From Straminergon stramineum (taxonomy: Eukaryota; Streptophyta; Bryopsida; Hypnales; Calliergonaceae), in assembly GCA_963920665.1 (NCBI GenBank), contig OY987263.1, positions 43,311,218-43,375,217 on the forward strand: a stretch of DNA of 64,000 nt, in the 5' to 3' direction. Positions within the stretch are counted from its first letter, which is position 1. Each line of letters begins with the position of its first letter. Under the pieces are notes generated by a model. The model saw only the letters and a program-made list of their open reading frames with translations, made no database searches and was not told the origin of the DNA. Below are positions 1 through 12,292 of this stretch, piece after piece. Position numbers and translations under genes: made by a program.

Positions 1-3000
1 GGATCCTAGACTAATATTATAATAGAGAGGTTTATTGATTTAGAGAGGGTCTACACATTCAAGAATTTGCAAAGAGGAAGTTGCCAAAGCTATACGAGTG
101 GCACATCTTTAGGAAAAGAAGGACGTAGTGAAGTCGAAGAAGCTTGTTCAAAAGCCTATTTTAGATTTTTTTTCATCCTTGGGTGACTCTCATTTCGTAC
201 TACCACTTACTATATTCTCTAAGCCGGGACCATTATGTTACAGAGGTTTAATGGCTTACAAAGTATCGATTTACTAGAGAGGTTCTATTGTACAAAATCA
301 TTATAGAAGACAACAACTTTACAAGAGTTCAACTAAAACGCAACTTACAAGGAGAGCTAGAGAGACACAATCATGTACATAATTCACTATTACTAAAATT
401 TTAGAATTGATGTTTTCTTTGATTTTTTGGTTCTCAACACACTATAAATTTTAAAATTGAAATATTCTCTACCTTTTGGATTTTAAAATTATTATATAAG
501 AGAAATTTTATTTTCTGAGTGAAAATTCAATATGAAGTAATTTTCATAGTTATGGTTTTCATTTCAAACTGATCACCAAAAAAATCATTCATAAATTTTC
601 AAAATTTAACATAGAGAATTTTTGAAGTAAGATTGAATTTGAATTTTTTGTAATAAGAAAAACTTGTTGCTAAATTTTTTGGTACATCCATATCTTAGGG
701 TTAGGCTATTTGTTTTGTTGGTTAGTTGGTTATGGTGAGATCTCATGGACCATACATCCCCGGATTGCATTCCTCATACTATTGGAAAGCCCTTAGCAAG
801 GAAGTGTACGCGGGCTTTGTTTTGTGTCCTTGGGACCTACAATGAGAAAGTAATGGAATTTCAAAGTTTTTTTGAATAAAAAAATTAAAAAATCACTTTC
901 AATTTTCTTTTGATTGTAGCAACAACATAAGGCACACTAGTCTAATACTATGAATGAAATATGCGTTTCTTAATCTTCAATTTTTATTCAAAAATTGATA
1001 CAAAAGTTAATTTTTTAGGATATTCATAAAAGAATCTATATAAATCATCAAATCTTGAAGTAATGCAAGACCAATACATGAGTATATTACTACACCAAAA
1101 TATTTCTTGAAATTTAGGCTTTCATGTTGTTTACATAAGAATTTCTTGGGCTAGCTATATAAAAGTCTTATCCTTGCATTTTCCTTTTAATTAGCTATCA
1201 TTGATGACCCACATTTTGGGCAACATCATATTGGTTGTTCATATGCTTTTATTCCCTCATTTCAAAGCAAATGATCCATTTTAATAAGTATAAAATATTG
1301 TAAAGTATTTTATGTGTAGAAAGATCTACCAATGCCTAATAGGCAATTGGCTACTCGCTTCTACCATGATGCAAGTATTGTTCAATTTGCTTGTAAGGCT
1401 ATGGAAGGCAAAGTATGCATCAAACACTTAATATAAGACAACTAAATAATGTTGATTGAACATTTATCTTAGGACAAAGCCATATATGGAATATTCTTCT
1501 AAATCACATTTTGTAACAAATCTTTATTTCTTGAAAATTTGGACTTATTTTGATTCTAAACCCTAAAGTCCTTTCTTTCATCATAGAACGTTAAAAACTA
1601 CCATTTCTATTGCAAAGAGAAAAAAGTTGATTTTTTTTGTATGATTGTAGAATCTAGCACTTAACAAATATAAGAATGCATGAAAGAAATTTTTAAAACT
1701 TTGGCTATGTAGATTGCAATAGACATTTGTTTAAAGTGAAGATAATATACATTTTTTGCACCTTGTGTGACTAGATTATAAGACTTGGAATCTTCTTAGC
1801 TTAAAATTTGACACTCTAGTTTTTGAATTGAATTGAAAGTCTATGAAAAAATTCAAAAAAGAGAACCTCAATTTTCATTCTTTGAAAAATTGCTAAATAG
1901 AAATATGTTCAAGATTTAAGGAGAAACTAATTCATTAATAGCTCTAAGATGGAATTAAAACACAAATTCCCCAAATTGAGATTGTTCTAAAAAACAAACT
2001 AGCCTGTCCTTGTGGCAACTTTTTTTTTTGAAAATTTTGAATATTGAGTTCAAAAACACATCCAATTAGTTATTTTCTCAAAATGTTTCTACGATTTACC
2101 ACAATTCTAGAAAACAAGCCCCATAACTATTACATCACTAATCCAAATGGAATAAATTAAAACTTTTAAAATAAAAAATATGGTCTTTTAGAAATAAATA
2201 TTAAAATTTTTTATTCAATTTTTTGTAGACTTTTTTGTTACCTAGTGAGCTGTGCTTAGAATGCTACAATTTTTTTTTGTTGGGTACGAATTAAAATTAA
2301 AATGAGATTCCCACTAAAATAATATAGTGAATTTCATTAAAAATGGTGGTATTACGGTAAAATGGCCTAGAATATGTTAGAAGTTGCATGATATTCCATT
2401 AAAATGAAATGGAATATGTTAGAAATGGTAGAATAATACCGCCATTTTAATGAAATTTACCATTAATGTTTTTTTCTATCTTAACAAAATTTTCAAACAA
2501 TTGTACCAAAAATTGTCACATCATAAAACCTACTTGAACTTTCATTTGTCACTTAAGACGACACATGGACTTTAAGGCACTTGCTTGCATTCATGGGCTT
2601 GCCATTTTATCTTGGAATATCATTTTTTAGAAGATGAGTTATTTGTTGGCTCTAGAGTGAAAGAGAAGAGGCCTAACATTGGTGTAAGCTATCTTAAAGA
2701 AGTTTGATTACCTTACCTGTAAAGCAAGCCAATAATATAAGGGTATAGCATTTTGTAGTGTAGTTGCTTGTTTGATTGAATACACCTATAATCAACATTT
2801 TAAAAACTTATAATTTACTTATACCATATCCAAAATATTAATGTAAGCTATGAGATTGTAATATTTGTTTCAACTTTGATCATAACCAAACAAAAATTAA
2901 GACCTTAAGAGAGCAAAGTAAGTAGGACGTCTAGATGAGAAGTTTTTGAATCAAAATAAACTATGGCTCTACAAGAATCCCCAAGGAATTATCTTAATTT

Positions 3001-4238
3001 AATGCAAATTTTCCTTTTCTTCGAATTCTAATTGAGATATCAACTAATTTAAAACCTTATACAAAGATGGTGAAGCATCAAGTGACCAAGCTAATCACAT
3101 TGTTGAAAAATAGATTAAATTTTATTTTCTTTATACACTAGGATCAATAGGATGTGTTTCATTTGTTTCAAATACTTTCCACAATTAATTCTTGGAAAAC
3201 ATTTCACTGCATTTGCACACTAGATACCAAATTGTCTATGAGTTAATGATAGGAATTGATGTATGATGGTTAGATGATTACAAGTGTAGTTAGAGCATCT
3301 ACACCTATGCAACAAAAGTTCATTGCATTAAGACATCCATTTGGATCACTTTATTAGAAAGTGATGATTACTTGATTGGAGAGTGGATCACTTAAGTATC
3401 CCATGAATTTTGCACATACAACTTGCATTCTTGACTTCCAACCCTACTTCCAACCAATGGTCAATCTCTTAATAGTCAAAATCAAAAGGACTCTCCTTCA
3501 TTTACTATGTCATTGTACCATTTGTAAAAAATGTAGTAATTGAACATGTTTTTAATTTGACAAATAAGTAATTTTGCTAAATATGCCAAATAAAATCTTT
3601 GGGCACATCTAAGCATTAATTGCACACTTTTTATCCCAAAATTGTTGTTTTGTATTTATTTGTTGTTTAGATAGAGATGCTCTTATTGTACTTGTGAGAA
3701 TAAAGTAGGGTTTTATTTCATTTATTATAGGCAGTGTAAAAAAGAAATCTTCATTTCATTAATGAAACTATTTATGTGAATGAAATATAAAAACATTTAT
3801 GAAGATCCCATTATTAATACAAAAGTACATTCATCCAAAAAAGAGCAATAGTATAACCAAGGTTTTGTAGTAGTTCAACAATTTCATAAAGGAAGAAGCA
3901 AAGAATCCGTCACAAACTATATTCAATCACAGTTATTGTGTATTATTTTTTTGACTCAATTATTTCTCCAAATAAAACCACAGTCCGGGAAGTTTTGTAG
4001 GAAAATCGGTGGATTTCCTAAATATTTTCACCTACCTCAGTTTTCTTGAAATTTGTCCGGAAGTGTGCCGAAAGGTGGAAAAAATTCTCGGTCCATTTCC
4101 TACAACTTCATTTTCCTCCCGGTGGCATTGCCACCATTGTCAATTTTCATTCGGAAAATTTCCTTAACTTTGTAAATCCATTTGGTTCTAAATTTTTTTT
4201 CTTGCTTACGTTGTTTTGTTTTGCTTTGATGGGGTTCA
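1..4238. other. AT-rich intergenic region, no gene seen
   Basis: No reading frame here shows a recognisable domain or GC-rich coding character. The first 360 bases are slightly less AT-rich and give interrupted, unrecognised reading frames; they may be the end of an old transposon. The only clear structure is the hairpin at 2328-2460, listed separately. Confidence 0.6.
2328..2460. repeat. Hairpin-forming inverted repeat (foldback MITE-like)
   Basis: Two arms of about 27 bases, 2328-2355 and 2433-2460, are inverted copies with only two or three differences; both contain ATTTCATTAAAA followed by a TGG[TC]GGTATTA-like block. The 77-base loop holds a further internal repeat (GGAATATGTTAGAA and its relatives). 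Arms plus short spacer suggest a foldback MITE remnant. No target-site duplication was identified, so the class is unassigned. Confidence 0.5.
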
Positions 4239-4312
4239 TTTGCATATTGCAATATCCCTGGCAGGATTTGAACCTGGCATTGCCCCTACCAATTTAGGGC
4301 CAAGGATTCAAC
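4239..4312 (-). other. tRNA-like remnant (D-arm-like segment joined to T-arm-like segment)
   Basis: On the minus strand the segment GGTTCAAATCC matches the Pol III B-box/T-loop consensus and is flanked by complementary GCCA and TGCC bases. Just 5' of it is CTAAATTGGTAGGGGC, similar to a tRNA D-arm. The anticodon arm is absent, so this cannot be a working tRNA. It may be the head of a tRNA-derived SINE or a tRNA pseudogene. It lies just beyond the 3' end of the hAT-like pseudogene. Confidence 0.3.
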
Positions 4313-4470
4313 CTTCCAAAAATGCACAAATCCAAGAGAGATTCCATGCATTTTGGGGAGATTGGTTAGTACAACATGCCCACAAAACACCATTCAAAAG
4401 AATCAAAACCACATGTGCACAAAAACAAAATGCAATAATGCCACACAAACTATGATAATGGTGTCTCCTG

Positions 4471-6720
4471 CTAATGTACATCTCCAAATGAAGAAGATGC
4501 ATTACTTGCACTTGGACTTGTGGTTGGAGTAGACAAAGAAATAGATGGGTTAGCATAAAGAAATTTGTATTTCGTTTCATTCTTCCATAAGGGTATGGCA
4601 TCTTGGAGTATATCATCAAACTCCTCCTCAGGTCCCTCTAAAGCAATTCTAAACAATGCTTCCAAGTTTTTACATCCTAGCCTATTCCTAACACGAGATT
4701 TTATCAAATTCTGGACACTGAAAGCTCTCTCACAGGTAGCCGTTGAGACACTCTACACTCTAGCTAATTCTACAAGGACAATCAAATTAGGGTAACGTGT
4801 TTGTAAGGCATGATTCCATGTGATCATATCCCACAAATCTCGAAAGGTTTTGTCCCACCATTCAGTTCTACATTGCAATTTGAAGGACAAAAACTCCCAC
4901 TTACAAGCTTGCACATGAAGAAGAGGGGGGAAGGAAAAACCGGCATGTGAGTGATTAGTTCCATACAATGCTAGCAAAGTGTCCAACTCGGTGACACCCC
5001 AACTTTGTAAACCGACCTGCTTAGATGGCATATTAGAAGGATTAAGTATTTTGAAACAAGACATAATGTCATTGTCACAAAATCTAGCATTCAGACCTTG
5101 ACAAACCGCCTCTGCAAAAAAACACTGAAATTGTAGAGCCTCCTCCAAGTCAGTTCCTAACCTAGAGCGTTGCATTTCAAACCCATGGAACATGTTCCCC
5201 CTAATCTCACTTGCAAGCTTCATCAAATGACCCCCAAAAGGGCCATACTCAAGAAGCACGTGATATCCAATGTCTTGGTTGAACATGTCTGTGTTCAAAT
5301 TAGTAGTTTCCACAATAAACAACATTCAAATCTATGCTATCTCTGTACGCACTATGCTACCTATGGTGGTTACATCCACAAATTTACATTGAAACACCTT
5401 TGACAACATAGCCAAGGAATGTAAAATGTCAGCAAGGAAATACAAAACATAAATGAATTTGAATTGGGACAGCTTCTCCAAGATAACTTTCACTTGACCC
5501 AAATCCTTGCCTTGTACATCACGGAAGAAATAAAGCACAAACTCCAACGGATCACAGAGAGCTATGACTGCTTGCCACCTACTAAGCCACCGTATTTTGT
5601 AGTACCTTTTCATTGTTTTTTTGGAATCAAACAACTCCTCTTGCAAAGAGGTAAGCACATGTTTGCGCTTACTAGATTTGTTGAAAAAGGCAGCAACAGA
5701 ATTCAGTAAAGAGTCAACCTCGGAAGACATTACCTTACAATCCAGTGCCTTGGCAGCATCCAGGGCTGCCAAGTTAGTTCGATGCGCAACACAATGACAT
5801 GCTAAAAGGTATGGATTTACCTGCTGCTTGATTCGTGTAGCCACTCCACCATAAGCGCCCACCATAGTGCTAGCACCATCACTTCCAAAGTCCACAAATT
5901 TCCTTAAGTCCAACCCCCACTTGCGAAGGTATGAAATTAATGTTTCATAAATCACAATTGCATCCTTCTTTCCCCCTTCTATCTGCAATAGACCTAGAAA
6001 AATAGTGATAGGCAAACCTTCCTCAATTATGGTAGCAAAAATAACAAGGTGCCCTATCACACTAATATCTATGGATTCATCAATCATGATACCATAGAAT
6101 GGTGAAATTCGAACACGATTAATGATTTTCTTTTGAATCACAATAGAAATGCACCATATTATGTCAGCACGTGCTTTCTCATTGTGATATATAGATAAGG
6201 TCATTGGAGCTTTGACACTCACCAACAATTTGCATAAAGAGGGAAATTTGGAGTAGGGTAAGGATTGCTTCCCTAAAAAGTATACTGCCCAAAATAGTGA
6301 AGCCATAGCCTCATCACACGCCCTTTGACCTTGGATGATTGCCTTCTCCATCACCTTCCCACCACTTTGAAATGCCCAAGTAAGACGTCTATGTTCATTG
6401 GATCGAGCATGATCTTGGAAAGCACTTACTTTTAGATTTTTGGAGCCCTCTTTCGCATATGCTGAATAGCCTCCCTTATCCCTACACACCTTGCAAAAAA
6501 CCTTCCCAATGTCTAGAGAAAAATGGAGCCATTCAAATTGAATGCACCATTGCTCCTTCCATTGACTTTGGGCAATCTCTACATCTGAAGGGGGAGGTCG
6601 ATCAATGCTTGATTCACCAATTTCGGGACAACCAGAGGTCTCCGACATTGAGGAAAGAACTTCCACTTCCCTAGGCTTTGCAAAAAAATGGTCCCTCAAG
6701 GACTTCTGTCGTTTAGCCAT
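4471..6720 (-). pseudogene. hAT-type transposase-like protein (TTF zinc finger / DUF4371 / hAT dimerisation), broken by three stops
   Basis: One reading frame of 750 codons runs from ATG 6718-6720 (protein starts MAKRQKSLRDHFF) to the terminal stop at 4471. A TTF-type zinc finger lies near residues 60-115 (C76, C79, H104, H110). It is followed by a DUF4371/RNase H-like core with the motif MIDES, then DFGSDGAS and CHCVAHRTNLAA, and at the C-terminus the hAT dimerisation motif CERAFSVQN with KSRVRNRL. This domain order is that of plant and animal ZNF862/TTF-finger hAT relatives. In-frame stops interrupt it at 5332-5334 (TAG), 5326-5328 (TGA) and 4753-4755 (TAG). There is no frameshift, and each stop is one C-to-T change from CAG or CGA. 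An upstream in-frame ATG exists at 6739-6741, but the later start fits the family better. I found no terminal inverted repeats, so I cannot say whether this is an inserted transposon or a decayed host gene derived from one. Confidence 0.85.
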
Positions 6721-6741
6721 CCCTACTAAAGAAGCCCACAC

Positions 6742-7599
6742 ATTTCGAAATTAAAAAATCAAGTAAAGCATGAAGAAATTATTCAGATTCAATGCAAGAA
6801 TGATGAATAATTTGGATTTGGGGGAACATGAGGAGTAAAGACGTACCTTCAGTAGATGAGGGGTTTAGCCAAACCCTAAAACTACACCTAAAAAAACCAA
6901 CACAAAAACCATACAACAACAAAGTGGATTATTGAGATAAAGTAATCCACATTCATGAAACCTCAACAATCATAGTATATATGGTTAACATAGGTGCTTA
7001 AAAACCCTTAAGCCTCACAACACTTTTCAGTAATCTGAGAGCCTAGCAATGTGTGCATTGAACAATATTCAATAGCTTATATAAACTACCTAAAGCCTCA
7101 AGATACTTCCCAATAATTTGGTGCCTCCCAATGTTTGTATCCAATAACATTCACTAGCTTCAATAGCCTTTAGTCTCACGATACTTTTCAATATTCTAAA
7201 GCCTTGCAAACTTTGGATTGAATAACTTACAAGAGCTCCAACAATCTGGTGCCTCACTTTTTAGTTATTTGAAGCTTCACAGTGTGAGCTTCAACAACAA
7301 ATACTAGCTTCAATAGTGTGAAGCTTAACAAACATTAGTTGATATTTCTGCATCAAAACATAGACCAATAATTAGTCCTAAACTCTAATCTTCTTCTTCA
7401 ATAGAAGAATGATTAAATACTCCATACAAACCACCACAATGTACACTGGTTCATATTTGGAGTTGTAATGGATGCAAGGTACACAAAATTAGCCTTGCTT
7501 ACACCTAAGCTTTGAATATAGAGACTGCAATGGAAAAAAGAATAATCACGAAATCCAACCAATTTTTACACTATGCCAAATCTAAAGAGAATGTAAATG
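6742..7599. other. Intergenic, no gene seen
   Basis: AT-rich sequence with several loosely repeated phrases of the type 'caataacattcactagcttcaa' (about 7010-7330), suggesting a very degenerate short repeat. No coding frame or RNA gene is supported. Confidence 0.4.
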
Positions 7600-7602
7600 A
7601 AA

Positions 7603-7806
7603 CACTAGAAGAAAATTGCCCCGTAGTTATATTGAGCCAGCTGATTAGGTTTGTCAATTTTGACAAAAAACAAAAAATCTGTGTTCACAGAAATGCAGTT
7701 TTCAGAGAACTGCGTTTCTGTGAATACAGATTTTCTGTTTTTTTGTCAAAATTGACAAAACTAATCAGCTGGCTCAACAAAACTGCGGGGCAGTTTTCTT
7801 CTAGTG
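7603..7806. mobile_element. CACTA-type MITE, copy 1 (204 bp)
   Basis: The element starts CACTAGAAGAAAA and ends with the inverse, TTTTCTTCTAGTG. It is almost one continuous palindrome: the arms (7603 to about 7700, and about 7710 to 7806) pair along most of their length, including a shared AGCTGATTAG block and its inverse. The flanks AAA (7600-7602) and AAA (7807-7809) form a 3-bp target duplication, as expected for CACTA/En-Spm elements. There is no coding capacity. A second member lies at 45499-45703. The long stem could be a small-RNA source, which is inference. Confidence 0.85.
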
Positions 7807-7809
7807 AAA

Positions 7810-9599
7810 TCTGAAAAAGCATGCATGCACCTATAGTCTTTAGGGAAAAAAAGGGGCAAAGAAATATATTGTACAATTCATTTGTAAACTAATTTTGAAA
7901 TTTCTCTGGATGGTTGCCTTCCAGAATGGAATGCATATGCTACTTCAACATCCATGCCTAAATCCACACCTTGATTAGTATTACATTGGCGAAATGAGAA
8001 AACACAACATTTTGCACCTTCAAACAATTAGAAGATTAGAAAACTGTTAATAGGAACCAACATAGAATTACTTATTACTAACCAATGCTAAAGTAGTTCC
8101 AAAGTCCTCCCCGAAATGTCATGCACCCATCCTTCAAAGTGGGAAATTTGAAACATCAATATCCTTTTCAGTTTTCACACATTATCTCAACATACTCCAA
8201 AGACCAGAGTTCAACAGTTGCTTCCTAGTCTTTTTACGTTCACAAATGACAAGCAAAAAGATCTTTCACTGTTCTCTATAGAAGTCCTTGAAAAGACCCA
8301 CTTCTTGTAAATGCTTTTAAATTTAGTTATTCCCTAAATAACCAACTCAATCCATTATACTGATTCTTTTCAATAATCTGACTTCAATGTCCAAGGGTTT
8401 GTATTCAACAACATACAATGGTCCATAGCCTATATAACATTTTTGTAGTCAACAGCACAAGCTTCGTACACACATTGGTTGAGCTAATAGAGGACTCATA
8501 TAGATTGCACATCTACATTATCTTCCTACTCGATCTCAAATTTTTTTTCCAGACAATGCCATGGGTATGGTTGGCATCACTAAGAGATTGTAACCAGTGT
8601 ATTGTTGGTAAGGAAATAAACAGCTACTATCAAAGAGATTTAAGAGAGAGCTTTGTTAATGTTTGCAATAATATAACATTTCATTGAATGAATAAAAAAC
8701 ATTGAACTGGATATGTGATTTGAATTGTAAACCCTAAAAATGACAATTGAAATTGCAATGCGGGAGGAGGGAGATACTAGTCACACCTCATGGTCACAAA
8801 ATTTGTCGATTCTTGATGAAGCAAACATGAATGCTTCTCAAAGCACCAGAAGCAGGCAAGTGGAAATCCCCACAAGTGTAAATTGATCTCTGTCCAATTT
8901 GGCAGCATAGAACTTGCGGAAATTGGAAGTTCAGAACCCTCAACTTAAAGAATGACAAATCCGTGATTGCAATAGCAAAGGCAAGAAATTGATGAATCAC
9001 AAATGTTGGATAATTTGAAAAGATGAGTGTGGCGGGAGTACAATAGTGAGCGGGTGTCTGGGCGACAACTTGAGCTTGCAAAAGTATGACAGTGACGGTG
9101 CGTCAGTCACTTAGGTCATTAGGTGGGTCACCCACTCACCTAGACAATCGGGCATTGGAGGGCCCATTATAGAAATATCCAACATACTAAGTTAATAACC
9201 AGCTAACTACTAATAATCCTTTATTCCAAACGATAATTTTCCTGCATATTCCCACAGGGACCAATCTAATTGGCGGATTTAATTTTCTCCATCTGGTCCA
9301 TTTCCGAAAAGTGCCTTCTTTCATCCAGAACCTCATCCTAAAATTTTCAATTTGAATCAGAAATTCTCAAAAACATTCGGCTAGCTTGTAACTAAATGCA
9401 GGTACTCCCCGTTCATTGAATAAAACCCATGAAATGAAGGTTAGAAAATGTCCTAGGGCATATAGTAAGGAATATCTGCATTGTCTAGAGTCATCTCATG
9501 GTTTAGCTAGTAGAACTATCCCCAATAAACTCTTCATTCAAGGTGGTCATACGACCAGAGTTCCTCTTCTGTCTTCTTCAATGAATATATGAATTTTGT
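7810..9599. other. Intergenic, no gene seen
   Basis: AT-rich DNA whose GC content rises after about 9.0 kb. Reading frames are short and unrecognised. The part near 9.1-9.3 kb is where an Lhcb start would be expected if the duplicated flank at 9.6 kb once had a gene, but no Lhcb coding sequence is visible. Confidence 0.4.
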
Positions 9600-10290
9600 A
9601 TGTTAGCCATCGAATCATTTGGAGAGCTCAGACTCGCAGTGCAAAGGCTTTCTATCATTCCTTTTGAAAGGGATCGCAAAACTCAGCTTAATCATCAAAA
9701 TAGAAATTCTGGCTAAGTAACTCGGTTTTGATCTCAAGAGAATATCGTTTCCGAGTCAGTGATGCTGATGTTCAGAGGCAGTATATTCTGAAATAGCACA
9801 GAACTTCTAAGTGGTTTAACTCCGTTTCCTTACCATGATGGGAAACTCTTAGAACTCCTTTGTCATAATTTGCATTCTTCCAGTATGAAATCAAACTTTT
9901 TTGGGAGGAATTGCACCATCGGGTAAGAAATTTCAGTATGCTGTTATGCAATGGATGTCAAATGTTGTGAGATTTGTAGGTACAACACTCTTGAGGCTCC
10001 ACCGTCATCTTACATCCCACGACTCCCTCCACTTGAATCATTCCAATAAACAAAACTTACCCAGCATTGGAGTGTGCTGTTGTATTACATGCTGCAATCC
10101 TAGTCCACGACTTCGCTGCAGCCATTCAGTTGAACCAAGTGATGGCGCAGAGCGATTGTCGGCATGAGTTGAACTAATCGTGCTTATTTGCAACCGGGAG
10201 GAAACAGAAGAGCCAGTCAGTTTTCGTGGTCGACAAGCAGATCCAAAATGACGGGAACCTCGTGGCTGATTTGCAACAATGTCCATTCAA
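9600..10290 (-). repeat. Orphan copy of Lhcb upstream flank
   Basis: The block ACTCGCAGTGCAAAGG at about 9631 matches the region about 530 bp upstream of Lhcb copy B (near 19020) and, less well, that about 415 bp upstream of copy C (near 24110). Further on, GCAATCCTAGTCCACGA (about 10094) and GGTCGACAAGCAGATCC (about 10228) match GCAATCCTCGTCCACGA (about 24860) and GGTCGACAGCCAGATCC (about 24990), in the same order. The segment therefore seems to be a duplicated Lhcb 5' flank on the minus strand, but no Lhcb gene follows it below 9.6 kb. A lost or deleted sixth copy is the simplest explanation. Confidence 0.6.
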
Positions 10291-11032
10291 TTAAAATGAT
10301 GAAATTTCAAGAGGTTAGCTCAATTCCCAGGCGCGTATTGTGGGGTTTCAGGTGTAAGTAATAGCAGTTCTTGGCTATAATTGGAACTCAGAAGCACTTC
10401 AATTGCAGAATTTTGGCGTCTATTGACTATCCCGTTAATCTGTTGCGGCGTAGATTAGCCCGAATTTTAGCTGCTGGTAATCCACATCAATCACTGCACA
10501 GAGCCTCCTTGTATATGACAGTCACTCTTCAATTAGCATGGAAGTGTTCCACAGAATTGGTTCCTGACAAATTTTGGAAAACATAAGGAACTTGCACACT
10601 GCATATCACATTATAGTTTCGCCCATTCCCCAGTATTGCCGTGTACTCAAAACTTCACGAAGAAACCAGGAATTCATAGGTGAACGGGAGACACCATAAC
10701 CCATTAACACAATGCAACATGAACATTGAACATGGCGAGTCCTACACCAAATCAATTTCCGTGTCTGGTCAAAACCAAAACCACGATGATGGTGACTTAT
10801 CTGAGGAGAATTCATTGCACCCCAACAAACATCATTCTTTGCATAAATGCAAGACAGCGAAAAGTCATGCGACAACGAGAGTGACCAAAGATGAAATGAA
10901 AGCAATCGTGATTTTATTTTCAACCTCAACAGACACAGTTAAAATGCCGGCCACCACAAGGACAAATCGAGAAATTGCCACACAAAATCTATTCCTATAG
11001 TACAATAGGTAAGCACTTCGCGCCTGCCATCG
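10291..11032. other. Intergenic / 3' flank of Lhcb copy A
   Basis: Part of 10910-11032 aligns loosely with the 3' flank of copy D (28490-28590): both share a run like 'gttaaaatgc..cacaagg.caaa'. This suggests common 3'-UTR ancestry. Nothing coding is supported here. Confidence 0.4.
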
Positions 11033-11058
11033 TCATTTCGACAGATTCCTTGGCACAT

Positions 11059-12039
11059 CTAACTCCCGGGGGTGAAGTTGGTGGCGTACGCCCAAGCGTT
11101 GTTGGCCACGGGGTCGGCCAAGTGGTCGCTCAGGTTCTCGATGGGACCCTTGCCAGTCACGATCGCCTGCACGAAGAAACCGAACATCGAAAACATGGCC
11201 AGACGACCGTTCTTGATCTCCTTCACCTTCAACTCAGCGAACGCTTCGGGGTCGTCAGCCAAGCCCAAGGGGTCGAATTGGCCGCCAGGGTAGATGGGGT
11301 CAGTCACATCGCCCAAAGGACCTCCAGCTACTCGGTAGCCCTCCACGGCTCCCATCAAGATCACCTGAGAAGCCCAGATGGCCAAAATGCTCTGAGCGTG
11401 CACCAGGCTGGGATTGCCCAAGTAGTCCAAGCCTCCGCTCGCGAAGATCTGGGACCCGGCCTTGAACCAAACCGCCTCGCCGAACTTGACGCCGTTCTTG
11501 GCCAGCAGCTCGGGAGTCACGCACCCCAAAGCTCCCAACATGGCCCAGCGCGCGTGGATGACCTCCAACTCCCTGTTTGCGGAGAACGTCTCTGGGTCGG
11601 AAGACAGCCCTGCGGTGTCCCAGCCGTAGTCTCCCGCGAACTCTCCTTTCAAGTACGAAGGCGTATCCCCGGAGAAGGGGCCCAACCACTTGGCGCGGTC
11701 AGCTCCATACCTGTAAGAACACCAAGTCTCATCAGCAATTTTTTCTCGGCAACCGTAACGAACCTACATTGTTCCCAAAACAGCAATCCACGATCATTCA
11801 AATTCGATAACACCCTTCAATAAACATCACACATCAAACATAATAGAACAATCTCCAAATCACATCCCAAGAGAATTCTAGCACAATTCTGTACCCACTA
11901 CTCACCAGGGGCTTCCGCCGGCCTTGGCCATGGTGACGCGGGCCTTGCTCGCGCCCACCTGCTTGGAGAGGTCATTGACAGGCTTGAGCAGCGACTGCCC
12001 GGCCAAAGCCGTCGACGCGCAAGCGGTAGCTGCTGCCAT
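11059..12039 (-). CDS. LHCB: LHCII chlorophyll a/b-binding protein, Lhcb copy A
   Basis: Binds chlorophylls a/b and carotenoids as a trimeric photosystem II antenna in the thylakoid membrane. Two exons: 11906-12039 and 11059-11710. The 195-bp intron (GT-AG) splits Trp45. The product is 261 aa: a Ser/Thr/Ala-rich transit peptide of about 35 residues, then [14 protein letters not shown] with the trimerisation motif W-Y-G-A-D-R. Helix B carries [11 protein letters not shown], helix [18 protein letters not shown] with VEGYR, and helix [20 protein letters not shown], giving the paired Glu/Arg and Asn/His chlorophyll ligands of the family. LSDHLADP supplies the late His ligand, and the protein ends TPGS. 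Exon 2 and the intron are almost the same as in copy B, but exon 1 has drifted (PVNDL, GASKAR). The start is the only ATG giving a transit peptide. Lhcb1/2 type is likely; the exact subclass is uncertain. Confidence 0.95.
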
Positions 12040-12142
12040 GACTGGAAGAACTTGATAGCAAGCTGCAGAGGCGGAGAGAAATGGATCAAGATTGAAAACA
12101 CGATCTAGCGCAGACGTGATCGAGATGACAGAGTGCCTGAGT

Positions 12143-12292
12143 TATTATATGCACTTGGTGCCGTTGCTGGAGGGAAACTCGGCGTCCTGCTGGAAGAAAC
12201 GTAGCGATGCCGGAGGCGAGAGTCGATTGGGTGGGCTGGTGCAGGTGGATTAGATTGGCCTTTCGCTGGATTTCTTGGATGGCTGATTTGGC
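12143..12292 (-). promoter_or_regulatory. Promoter footprint of Lhcb copy A
   Basis: On the gene strand, 12292-12253 reads GCCAAATCAGCCATCCAAG, then GAAATCC and GGCCAATC. A second CCAAT box (CCCAATC) lies at 12225-12231, and a TATA-like ATATAATA at 12143-12150, about 100 bases before the ATG. The same elements in the same order occur upstream of copies B, D and E, which marks them as conserved regulatory sequence, probably light-responsive by analogy with other Lhcb promoters. Confidence 0.7.

Noticed and set aside
1..6. Window begins with a BamHI site (GGATCC)
   Set aside because: Might suggest a cloned insert end, but a six-base match is weak and says nothing about biology.
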